64,000 nt of DNA from Ardenticatenaceae bacterium (lineage in GTDB: Bacteria > Chloroflexota > Anaerolineae > Promineifilales > Promineifilaceae), in the NCBI GenBank assembly GCA_030065875.1, contig JASJCR010000013.1:17645-81644 (forward strand), read 5' to 3'. Positions 35,000-42,837 of this stretch are shown here, piece after piece. Position 1 is the stretch's first letter. Each line of letters opens with the position of its first letter. The notes under the pieces are model-generated. The model saw only the letters and a program-made list of their open reading frames with translations, was not told the origin of the DNA and ran no database searches. The translations under genes and the position numbers were made by a program.

Positions 35000-36580
35000 A
35001 TGATAAAAAAAACGATATATAAAGTAACACTTCTCCTCTTGCTATTCCTGGCGGCCTGTGGACCGGTTCCGGTGGGCACACCGACACCCCCACCGGAGGC
35101 CACCGAAGCAGAAGAGGAAGAAAATTTTGAGGAAACAGGGGACGAGGGTGATGCCCAGGATATGGACGAAGAAATGTCCGATGTCACTGAAGAAGATGAG
35201 CCGCCGGCTGAGGAATCGAGTGCCCCAGGTCCGGCCGCTGCATTTGATCCGGCAATTTATGATGATTTGCGATCTACCGATCCGGACCTGGCTCGGGAAG
35301 CGGTTGAGCGGTTGGCCAACTCTGGCGATCTCAACAACACCGCCATCCTGCTGGAAATGTTCCGGGCCGCTCAAATCGGCCTGGTTGAGGTCGCGCCACC
35401 TGTCGCCGCCGAAGCATTGATGACCCTGACCGGTCAACCATTTGGCGGGGATTGGCCGGCCTGGGTTGAATGGTATGGCACGACCGACCTGGTCCCTCCG
35501 GAGGGATTTACCACCTGGAAAGGTGAACTGCTGATCCCGATTGATCCCCGCTTTACTGATTTTCTTCAGGATGAACACCCGGTTAACGTCCGCGTTGAAG
35601 AAATTGTTTGGGGTGGGGTGCGGGTCGATGGGATACCTGCCCTCGATAACTCACCGATGATTCCGGCCGCTGAAGCGGTTTACATGATGGCGGATGATGT
35701 GGTATTTGGATTGTCGATCAATGGGGACAATCGGGCTTATCCCCTCAAAATTCTCGACTGGCACGAAATGGCCAACGATGTGGTCGGTGGGGTTCCTGTC
35801 TCGCTGGCCTACTGCACCCTTTGCGGGGCTGCTGTGGCTTATGACGGCCGGGCCTCAGATGGAGAAACTTACACGTTTGGCTCGTCCGGTTTTCTCTTTC
35901 GCAGCAACAAGCTCATGTACGATCGGGAAACCCGTACCTTGTGGAATCAACTTACCGGCGAACCGGTCCTGGGTGAGCTGGTTGACACCGGCGTGACGCT
36001 CGATATTTTGCCGGTGGTGCTGACCACCTGGCAGGAGTGGCAAAATCAACATCCCGATACGCTGGTTTTAGACGACAACACCGGTTTCCAGCGGCCGTAT
36101 GTTGCCGGGGCCGCTTACGGGGATTATTTCTCGGCCAGCGACACTATGTTTCCTGTCTGGCAGCGCAGCGAACTGCTTGAAGACAAGTCACAGGTCTATG
36201 CGCTGCGCCTTAACGGGATTCCAACCGCCTACCCGCTGGACCTCTTGGCGCAAGAGCGGGTTGTCAATCACGCCGTTGGTGAAACCAATGTCGTGGTCCT
36301 TGGCGGCGACTTGCTAGAGGTTGACGGGTTGAGCCGCCGTGCAGGAGAGGTGACGTACACGGCCGGCAGCGAGGTGCGCGCTTATGATCGTGGTGAGTTG
36401 ACGTTTGCGCCCGGGGAGGCGGCCGATCAGATAATGGATCAGGACGGCAGCGTGTGGCAGGTCACGGAAGATGCCCTGATCGGTCCCGATGAGCAAACCT
36501 TGCCCCGCCTCGGCGGCCATCTGGCTTACTGGTTTGGCTGGTTTGCGTTTTTTCCAAATACGGTTGTCTACGGAAACTAG
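35000..36580 (+). CDS. DUF3179-domain lipoprotein
   Basis: The protein starts with a lipoprotein signal (MIKKTIYKVTLLLLLFLAAC, lipobox LAAC), then an acidic Pro/Glu-rich linker (~70 residues). The DUF3179 region includes 'NRAYPLKILDWHEMANDVVGG', 'AYCTLCGAAVAYD', 'TFGSSGFLFRSNKLMYDR' and 'WNQLTGEPV'. DUF3179 proteins are exported and uncharacterised. The conserved Cys pair in 'YCTLCG' hints at redox or metal binding. Start 35000 has 'aaagga' upstream, and the track's earlier start (34724) lies in repeats. It is probably anchored on the outer face of the membrane. Confidence 0.88.
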   Translation: MIKKTIYKVTLLLLLFLAACGPVPVGTPTPPPEATEAEEEENFEETGDEGDAQDMDEEMSDVTEEDEPPAEESSAPGPAAAFDPAIYDDLRSTDPDLAREAVERLANSGDLNNTAILLEMFRAAQIGLVEVAPPVAAEALMTLTGQPFGGDWPAWVEWYGTTDLVPPEGFTTWKGELLIPIDPRFTDFLQDEHPVNVRVEEIVWGGVRVDGIPALDNSPMIPAAEAVYMMADDVVFGLSINGDNRAYPLKILDWHEMANDVVGGVPVSLAYCTLCGAAVAYDGRASDGETYTFGSSGFLFRSNKLMYDRETRTLWNQLTGEPVLGELVDTGVTLDILPVVLTTWQEWQNQHPDTLVLDDNTGFQRPYVAGAAYGDYFSASDTMFPVWQRSELLEDKSQVYALRLNGIPTAYPLDLLAQERVVNHAVGETNVVVLGGDLLEVDGLSRRAGEVTYTAGSEVRAYDRGELTFAPGEAADQIMDQDGSVWQVTEDALIGPDEQTLPRLGGHLAYWFGWFAFFPNTVVYGN

Positions 36581-36662
36581 AGACAACAGACGACAGACCT
36601 CAGACTACAGAAGTTCCTCCAAGCGAATCATCTGTTGTTTGAGGTCTGAAGTCTGTTGTCTT
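36578..36662. repeat. 'GTCTGTTGTCT' microrepeat, inverted pair
   Basis: 'acaacagacgacagacctca' words are answered by 'tgaggtctgaagtctgttgt' about 30 bases later, right after the DUF3179 stop. The hairpin could act as a 3' mRNA structure and ends in 'cttttaattctt'. Confidence 0.75.
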
Positions 36663-36718
36663 TTAATTCTTATTGATTGATAATTGGACCAACAACTCGT
36701 ATCAATTTGGAGAATTAC

Positions 36719-36829
36719 ATGGAAGGTAATTTGTTTATGATCGCCTTTCTGATTTTGATTGTCCTGTCCATTTTGATCCCGCAGGTTCAACAGTGGAGAG
36801 AACGCCGTCAATCAAGTCAGGAAGAATGA
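36719..36829 (+). CDS. 36-residue single-pass membrane micropeptide (too short for ORF track)
   Basis: The ORF starts with ATG behind 'tttggagaa'. It encodes a short N-terminus, a ~17-residue hydrophobic helix (MIAFLILIVLSILIPQV) and a basic then polar tail (QQWRERRQSSQEE). The composition fits a small inner-membrane protein with a cytoplasmic charged tail. The family is not recognised. It follows the DUF3179 lipoprotein on the same strand. Confidence 0.55.
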   Translation: MEGNLFMIAFLILIVLSILIPQVQQWRERRQSSQEE

Positions 36830-36874
36830 GCGGATTAATTTTGGCAATTGAGAAATGAATGGGTTTCTACATTT

Positions 36875-36902
36875 GTAAGGGCTTGGCTAGCCAAGCCCCT
36901 AC
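36875..36902. repeat. 28-bp near-perfect palindrome
   Basis: 'gtaagggcttggct' is followed by 'agccaagcccctac', with one mismatch in 14 pairs. It has the same length and similar ends as the palindrome at 13996-14023. Confidence 0.8.
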
Positions 36903-36955
36903 ACCGGTTTCATCCTGACCCCTGTCCACAGCTTGAGCGCGGCCCGAAGTTTGTT

Positions 36956-37807
36956 TTACTGTTTTGGCGCGGAAGCGGCCGGAACGTTGGGCAGCTCAAT
37001 CGAGATCGGATAGGGGATGACAATCCCTTCACGCCGATACGCCTCGTTGATCGCCTGCAGCACCCCGTCAAACGCCTGGATTTCCGATGTTTCGAGAATG
37101 TTGATCCAGAAATATGCCACCAGGTTGATGGCCGAGTCGGCAAACCCCTGATAGAGAATTTCGGGAGCGGGATTTTTCATGACGAAGGCCACGCTTTCAA
37201 CCGCTTTGAAGGTGACGTCCTTGATGTGATTTAAATCGTCATCATAAGAGATGCTGATGGGTAGGCCGAGGCGAATGTCGGGGTCTTTGGTGAAATTGGT
37301 GATGGGGTGGGTGAGCACGTTGTAGTTGGGAATGAGCACGTCCCGGCCGTCGAGGGTGCGTAGAGTCGTCGTGCGAATGTCGATGGCGGTCACATACCCC
37401 TGAAATTCTTCAATTTTGACCAGATCGCCAATTTCAAACGGCCGCTGCACCAGCAGCAGCAAACCGGAAATGATATTTTGAGTGATGTCCTGCAGAGCGA
37501 AACCGATTGTAAACCCCAATATCCCCAACCCGGCCACGAAGGCGGTTAAATCAAAATCAACCTGCTGCAGGGAGACGATGACAATCAGGATGATGAGGGT
37601 CCAGCGACCGTAATTGCTGATAAACTGGGTGACTTCGGCCGGCACACGCCGTTTTTCAAGGGCGCGCACCAGCAGCTTGATCAGCAAATTTACCAGATAA
37701 AGCCCCACGACAAATATAGTCAGGGCCGCGATCAATTTTGGTAAAAACAGGAGAATTTCCTGATAAATTGCGTTTAGGGTCAGCGACAATTCTTCGATAT
37801 CGGTCAT
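36956..37807 (-). CDS. Small-conductance mechanosensitive channel, MscS family
   Basis: This 283-residue protein has three N-terminal membrane helices ending with the pore-lining 'LTAFVAGLGILGFTIGFALQDITQNIISGLLLL', then the beta domain 'RPFEIGDLVKIEEFQGYVTAIDIRTTTLRTLDGRDVLIPN', both diagnostic of MscS. It opens under membrane tension to release solutes in osmotic downshock. It appears monocistronic, with the next gene in the same direction but ~70 bases away. Confidence 0.94.
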   Translation of the reverse strand: MTDIEELSLTLNAIYQEILLFLPKLIAALTIFVVGLYLVNLLIKLLVRALEKRRVPAEVTQFISNYGRWTLIILIVIVSLQQVDFDLTAFVAGLGILGFTIGFALQDITQNIISGLLLLVQRPFEIGDLVKIEEFQGYVTAIDIRTTTLRTLDGRDVLIPNYNVLTHPITNFTKDPDIRLGLPISISYDDDLNHIKDVTFKAVESVAFVMKNPAPEILYQGFADSAINLVAYFWINILETSEIQAFDGVLQAINEAYRREGIVIPYPISIELPNVPAASAPKQ

Positions 37808-37878
37808 AAAATTAATTCTCTTTCCACCAGTAGATAGATCATTATAAATTTTATAGCCTGAAATTTAGAGCGGCCAAT

Positions 37879-38325
37879 TTAATCCAAAAGATGGCCGCAT
37901 TCAGCACATTTTTCAATCGTTTTCACGTAAGTTCTGGAGCAGCGAGGACAGCTGCGGCGTGAAGAACCGGCCGCTTTTTCAATCACCTCTTCCACAAATT
38001 CGGAGGCAAAGCCCTGGTTTAGCAGCTTTTGACGAGCCATTTCGATCGGAGTACCAGACTGCAAATCAATTTTTATTGGAAACGCATGGCGTTCCACGGC
38101 GGTGAGGGGTTTACGCTGCAATATTTCTACCGCGTATTGACGAAAACAATGTTGGCACTCAATGAACTCCCCCTGGTCCTTCAGGGGAATTAAGGGAATA
38201 AAGAAAAAAGAGAAATAAAGTTTTGACCGTTTATGGTCATATAAGCGAGTTTTGCCGCAGTGAGGGCAATCAAAAGAACCGCTTTTTACTTTTTTTGCGC
38301 GACTATTTAACCCAACAATGATCAT
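37879..38325 (-). CDS. Zinc-ribbon protein
   Basis: The 148-residue protein has 'CPHC' near residue 20, 'CQHC' near residue 56 and a C-terminal 'CPRC...CAEC' rubredoxin-like ribbon, so two zinc sites are likely. The middle ('KLYFSFFFIPLIPL') is hydrophobic and typical of zinc-ribbon YgzB-like proteins. The function is unknown. It is divergent from tRNA-Ala(CGC). Confidence 0.75.
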   Translation of the reverse strand: MIIVGLNSRAKKVKSGSFDCPHCGKTRLYDHKRSKLYFSFFFIPLIPLKDQGEFIECQHCFRQYAVEILQRKPLTAVERHAFPIKIDLQSGTPIEMARQKLLNQGFASEFVEEVIEKAAGSSRRSCPRCSRTYVKTIEKCAECGHLLD

Positions 38326-38429
38326 AGCTTTTTTGTGCTTTTTGAGCGGCGACGGCCGGTATTTTGCGGCCGTTAGCGCAAGAGTAGCATAGAAACATTA
38401 ATTTTTTACTTGCCTTTTCGCGCTCGTTC

Positions 38430-38435
38430 TATAAT
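38430..38435 (+). promoter_or_regulatory. -10 box for tRNA-Ala / T-box region
   Basis: A perfect TATAAT lies 23 bases before the tRNA. TTGCCT upstream is a possible but short-spaced -35. Confidence 0.5.
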
Positions 38436-38458
38436 AATTAGATGTCCTTTTCTGGCCT

Positions 38459-38531
<73 letters not shown>

Positions 38532-38582
38532 CAGGAACAATGATCAATTACCAATAGCTAATTGTTAATTGCTAAATACTAA

Positions 38583-38760
38583 ATCGGCTGTGATCAGGAG
38601 TAGTAAGCGCGCCGCAAAAAAGAGAATCATGCCCAGGCTGAAAGCATGATACGCAAAGCGCTGAACTCGCCTGGAAGCTGCAGTGGTGAACCTAAATTAG
38701 CCGCTGCCGATTAGCACTCGTTACGTGTGTGAGAGGATGATGCCGGCTCTTTTTCGAAAT
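38583..38760 (+). promoter_or_regulatory. T-box leader, stem I/II/III region (leucine specifier CUC)
   Basis: Stem I is recognisable. 'tcagg' (38594-38598) pairs with 'cctgg'. The specifier loop has 'agtagta' on the 5' side, then 'agcgc' pairs with 'gcgct' (38658-38662), followed by 'gaa' and the specifier CTC (38666-38668, Leu). Distally there are 'aagaga' and the hairpin 'atcatgc...gcatgat'. Next comes stem 'gcagtgg/ccgctgc' with the loop 'tgaacctaaattag'. The specifier matches leuS downstream. The T-box antiterminator itself lies beyond a tRNA gene. Confidence 0.8.
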
Positions 38761-38848
38761 AATAGGCCTAGTCAAATCAACAAATTTGCATTTTAGGTCT
38801 TGTTCATTGATAATTGGCAATTATCAATTGACAATTGAATGTTTTCCC

Positions 38849-38921
<73 letters not shown>

Positions 38922-38954
38922 CAAGTAAGAAATAGAGACCACGCATCATCAATC

Positions 38955-39011
38955 AGAGTGGTACCGCGGAGTCCCCTTCGTCTCTGAACGAAAGGGGACT
39001 TTTGTGTTTTT
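38955..39011 (+). promoter_or_regulatory. T-box antiterminator motif and terminator
   Basis: 'agagtggtaccgcgg' (38955-38969) matches the T-box consensus (AGGGUGGNACCGCG), with U opposite discriminator A73. It overlaps the 5' flank of a terminator with arms 'gtccccttcg' and 'cgaaaggggac' (one bulge), followed by 'ttttgtgttttt'. Uncharged tRNA-Leu would favour the antiterminator and read-through to the genes downstream. Confidence 0.88.
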
Positions 39012-39147
39012 AGGAGTAAAACAAAGTGCAGAGTCCTTAGTTAAAAGTCCTGAGTAATAAATTTGAGTGGGGACTTGACAGGGTGATAACAGACCTCATC
39101 CTAACTCAGCACTCAGCACTCAGCACTCAGGACATTTCTGTTTTTGC

Positions 39148-39732
39148 ATGAAAGAAATTTGGATCAACACCCCCCGCGGCCGCATTTTTGGAATGACGGC
39201 CGGAAAAGAATACGATCCGCTGATCATCGGCCTCCACGGGTGGAGCCAGCGCAACGGCTGGCACACCTGGGAACCGGTCATCGAGCCGCTGGCTGCGGCC
39301 GGTTATCGGGTGATCTCCGTTGATATGCCCGGCTGGGGCCAGAGCCCGGCCTGGGAAAAAACGGCCGGCAAATCGGCGGTAGTCGCCATGCTGGATGCCC
39401 TGGAAATCAAACAGGCGGCCGCCCTGATGGGCAAAAGCTGGGGTGGTGGCGTGGCCCTCGATCTGGCGCTGAGTTTTCCGGAGCGGGTTGAAAAGCTGAT
39501 CTTGACCGCCCCGGCCTTTCGCGGCAGCCCGGCCGATCTCCAGCGACTTACCCAGGCGGTGCTGATGGCCTGGGCCGAGGATGACCCGGTGATCCCAATA
39601 GCGGTCGGCCGGCAGCTCATCCGGTCAATCCCCAATGGGAAATTGATCACGTACGCCACAGGTGGACACAGCGCCGCCCCCGAAAATGCGGACGATTTTG
39701 CGCCAAAAGCAATCAATTTTTTGAAGTCCTAA
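39148..39732 (+). CDS. Alpha/beta hydrolase between T-box and leuS
   Basis: This 194-residue alpha/beta hydrolase has the oxyanion motif 'LHGWSQ', nucleophile elbow 'GKSWGGG' (G-x-S-x-G), an acid in 'AEDDPV' and a catalytic His in 'GGHSA'. It is short, lacking a cap domain. The substrate is unknown. No Shine-Dalgarno is visible, because the 5' flank is 'cagcactcagcactcag' microrepeat. It is downstream of the leucine T-box and upstream of leuS on the same strand, so it may share T-box control. Confidence 0.82.
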   Translation: MKEIWINTPRGRIFGMTAGKEYDPLIIGLHGWSQRNGWHTWEPVIEPLAAAGYRVISVDMPGWGQSPAWEKTAGKSAVVAMLDALEIKQAAALMGKSWGGGVALDLALSFPERVEKLILTAPAFRGSPADLQRLTQAVLMAWAEDDPVIPIAVGRQLIRSIPNGKLITYATGGHSAAPENADDFAPKAINFLKS

Positions 39733-39815
39733 GTGCTGAGTGCTGAGTCAAAAGTTGACTCCCAAATCAAGATTCTACTCAGGACTCAGGACTTAGAACT
39801 CAGTACTTACTTTTA
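39733..39815. repeat. 'GAGTGCTGAGTC' microrepeat, inverted pair
   Basis: 'gtgctgagtgctgagtc' on the left faces 'actcaggactcaggactta' on the right, between the hydrolase and leuS. The same words are at 28710-28800 and 39030-39140. Confidence 0.75.
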
Positions 39816-39825
39816 AGGTAGAAAG

Positions 39826-42294
39826 ATGACTAAAAGCTATAATCATCAAGAAATCGAGGCCAAATGGCAGAGCAAATGGGAAAAAACCGGTTTGTACCGC
39901 CAGGTGGTTGACAAATCAAAACCAAAACATTACGCCCTGACGATGCTGCCCTACCCGTCGGGCGATCTGCATATCGGGCACTGGTACGCGATGGTCCCCA
40001 GCGACTCCCGGGCGCGCTACATGCGCATGAACGGCTACAACGTCCTGTTCCCGATGGGATTTGATGCGTTTGGGCTGCCGGCGGAAAATGCAGCCATTAA
40101 AAACAATATGCATCCCAACATCTGGACGTACAGCAACATCGAGCGGATGCGCAAGCAAATGCGCTTGATGGGGGCGATGTTTGACTGGGAAAGGGAAGCG
40201 ATTAGCGCCGACCCTCTGTTTACCCGATGGGACCAGTGGTTTTTTAAGAAGCTGTATGAGCTGGATCTGGCGTACCGTAAAAAAGCGGCCGTTGACTTCT
40301 GCCCTTCATGCAATACGACCCTGGCCCGCGAACAGGTGTGGGGTGAAGATCGCCACTGCGAACGGTGCGGCACGCCGGTAATTAAAAAAGAGCTGGAGCA
40401 ATGGTTCTTTAGAACGACCAAGTACACCGAAGAACTGCTGGACTTTTCGCAGATTGACTGGCCGGAGCGGGTCAAGGTGATGCAAACCAACTGGATCGGC
40501 CGTTCAGAAGGAGCGGAAGTGGTCTTCAAAACTGAACAGGGCGACCCGATGCCGATCTTTACGACCCGGCCGGATACGCTGTGGGGTGCGACCTTTATGG
40601 TGATGGCTCCGGAGCATCCGCTGGTCGATAAAATTGTTAGTGACGAACAGCGGTCGGCCGTTGATCGCTACAAAGAAGGGGTCGCTCGTCTGACAGACAT
40701 CGAGCGCGAGTCGACCACCCGCGAAAAAACCGGCGTTTTCTCGGGTGGATACGCCATCAATCCGGTCAACCAGGCTCGCATTCCGATCTGGATCGCTGAT
40801 TATGTGCTGATGGGATATGGGACGGGAGCGATTATGGCGGTTCCGGCCCACGACCAGCGTGACTTCGAGTTTGCCCGTCAATTTGGGCTGGAAATCGTGC
40901 CGGTGATTCAGCCGAAAGGGATGAATGAGCCGCTGACGGCCGCCGCCATGGAAGAATCCTACGTCGGGCCAGGCGTTATGATCAACAGCGATCCAATTAA
41001 TGGGGTGGCCACCAACGTCGAGAAAGGGCGTAAAAACCCCTCGATCGCGGCCACCATCGACTGGCTGGAGGCCAATGGGACCGGCAAAGAGGACGTCAAC
41101 TACCGGCTGCGCGACTGGCTGATCAGCCGGCAGCGCTTCTGGGGCGCCCCGATCCCCATAATCTACTGTGAGACCGACGGGATTGTGCCTGTGCCGGACG
41201 ATCAGCTGCCGGTGCTGCTGCCGGAAAATGTCGACTTCGATCCCAACGGCAAAAGTCCGCTAAAGACCCATGCTGAATGGTATGAAACGACATGTCCGAT
41301 CTGCGGTGAAAAAGCGATTCGCGAAACCGACACCATGGACACCTTTTTTGGGTCGTCCTGGTATCAGTATCGCTATCTGAGCCCGCATAACGAAGAAGCG
41401 CCTTTTGATCCTGATGAGGGGGCGTACTGGCTGCCGGTTGACCAGTATACCGGCGGCATCGAGCACGCCACGATGCATCTGATCTACACCCGCTTCTTCA
41501 CCAAGGCGATGCGGGAAATGGGGCTGGTTGATTTTGATGAACCAATGCTCAGCCTGAACAACCAGGGGATGGTGCTGGGTGAAGACAACGAGAAAATGTC
41601 GAAATCACGCGGCAACGTTGTTGCCCCCGACGCCCTGGTCGAGCAGTACGGGGCGGATACGGTGCGTACCTACCTGATGTTCTTCTCCCGCTGGGAGCAG
41701 GGTGGTCCCTGGAATTACGACGGCATCAAGGGGCCGCAGCGTCTGCTGAGCGACGTGTGGCAGGCCGCTCTGGCCACCTATGAACCGAACTCGGTTTCAG
41801 AAAAGGCTACAAAAGTGATGCGCCGCAAGACCCATCAGACGATACAAAAAGTCACGGATGACATGGAAACATTTTCTTTCAACACGGCCGTGGCGGCCAC
41901 GATGGATCTGCGCAACCACATCCTGCGGGCGCTGGATTCGGCTGATGTGACGCGGGAGGCAATCGATGAAGCGATTGAGTCGATCTTGCTGCTGCTGGCT
42001 CCCATCGCGCCGCACATGACCGAGGAGCTGTGGGAGATGCGGGGCAAACCGTACAGCATTCACACCGCTTCCTGGCCGAAGTGGGATGAGGAAGTGGCCA
42101 AAGAAGAGTCGATCACCCTGATCGTGCAAATCAACGGCCGGGTACGCGACCGCATTGAGGTCCCGGCCGACGTCAGTGAAGAAGAAGCAAAGGCCAAGGC
42201 GCTGGCTTCACCAATTATTCAGGAGCGTCTGGACGGCGGTGAACCCCGGAAAATTATCGTGGTTCCCGGCCGATTGGTCAACATCGTTGCCTGA
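39826..42294 (+). CDS. leuS: Leucyl-tRNA synthetase
   Basis: This class I synthetase charges tRNA-Leu. The 822 residues carry the signature 'HIGH' (in 'DLHIGHWYAM'), a zinc-like 'CPSCNTTLAREQVWGEDRHCERC', the CP1 editing region ('TTRPDTLWGATFMVMAPEHPL', 'HDQRDFEFA') and 'KMSKS' in 'NEKMSKSRGNVV'. A ribosome-binding site 'aaggta' precedes ATG. A T-box with a Leu specifier ~860 bases upstream is the likely control, although the hydrolase gene lies between. Confidence 0.98.
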   Translation: MTKSYNHQEIEAKWQSKWEKTGLYRQVVDKSKPKHYALTMLPYPSGDLHIGHWYAMVPSDSRARYMRMNGYNVLFPMGFDAFGLPAENAAIKNNMHPNIWTYSNIERMRKQMRLMGAMFDWEREAISADPLFTRWDQWFFKKLYELDLAYRKKAAVDFCPSCNTTLAREQVWGEDRHCERCGTPVIKKELEQWFFRTTKYTEELLDFSQIDWPERVKVMQTNWIGRSEGAEVVFKTEQGDPMPIFTTRPDTLWGATFMVMAPEHPLVDKIVSDEQRSAVDRYKEGVARLTDIERESTTREKTGVFSGGYAINPVNQARIPIWIADYVLMGYGTGAIMAVPAHDQRDFEFARQFGLEIVPVIQPKGMNEPLTAAAMEESYVGPGVMINSDPINGVATNVEKGRKNPSIAATIDWLEANGTGKEDVNYRLRDWLISRQRFWGAPIPIIYCETDGIVPVPDDQLPVLLPENVDFDPNGKSPLKTHAEWYETTCPICGEKAIRETDTMDTFFGSSWYQYRYLSPHNEEAPFDPDEGAYWLPVDQYTGGIEHATMHLIYTRFFTKAMREMGLVDFDEPMLSLNNQGMVLGEDNEKMSKSRGNVVAPDALVEQYGADTVRTYLMFFSRWEQGGPWNYDGIKGPQRLLSDVWQAALATYEPNSVSEKATKVMRRKTHQTIQKVTDDMETFSFNTAVAATMDLRNHILRALDSADVTREAIDEAIESILLLLAPIAPHMTEELWEMRGKPYSIHTASWPKWDEEVAKEESITLIVQINGRVRDRIEVPADVSEEEAKAKALASPIIQERLDGGEPRKIIVVPGRLVNIVA

Positions 42295-42837
42295 TCTCAC
42301 ACGGTTAAAATAAGCCGCGGATTTTACGGTTTACCTAGCTAAACTGCGAACTCCGCGGCTTTTTTGTTAATCCTCCCCCACGGGAGGCGGTCATCCGCCT
42401 CCCACTGTTCAAGGGCGGACAGGTAGGTTGCAAACCACCTGTCATTCAGAACGGAGCGTAGCGAAGTGATGAATCTCCTCAACCTTACAGCCAGGATGGC
42501 TGATTTGAAGAGATGATAGCGCCTGGATGGCAAGCAACACCTTTATGTCAGTTGGCGGGATCCTTCGCGAAGCCTGTCCTGAGCGAAGTCGAAGGGCTCA
42601 GGATGGCAGGGTGTCTGCGAACGCTGAGAAAATGTTTTTACGTGGTTTACAAAATGTTTTATGAAATAAATGTCCGCAGATTAATTTATAAAAGTATCTG
42701 TGATTCACTTAAACACACTCTAATTTTCTAACAAGTTTTCAGAACCTAATAACATTCTGTTTCGCTGGTAATTGAGAGATGATCGAGATATAAGCCGGTG
42801 CAAGAGGAAAAAACAGGTGTGAGGAGGAGTGGTTCCC
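42295..42837. other. Gene-free repeat-rich spacer after leuS
   Basis: This spacer contains the leuS terminator (listed), an inverted copy of the 'ctccgttctgaatgacag' repeat (42440-42477), 'gaagcctgtcctgagcgaag' (about 42570-42603) and a partial copy of the 'ttacaaaat...gtccgcagatt' block (42647-42680). The 72-aa ORF at 42513 translates repeats and is rejected. Confidence 0.75.
42313..42365 (+). terminator. Intrinsic terminator of leuS
   Basis: Arms 'agccgcgga' and 'tccgcggct' pair perfectly (9 bp), enclosing a small inner hairpin 'gttta..ctagc.taaac', and are followed by TTTTTT. Confidence 0.88.

Noticed and set aside
42513-42731. 72-aa ORF
   Set aside because: Contains the 'KPVLSEVEGLRMAG' translation of a common intergenic repeat and no gene signals.
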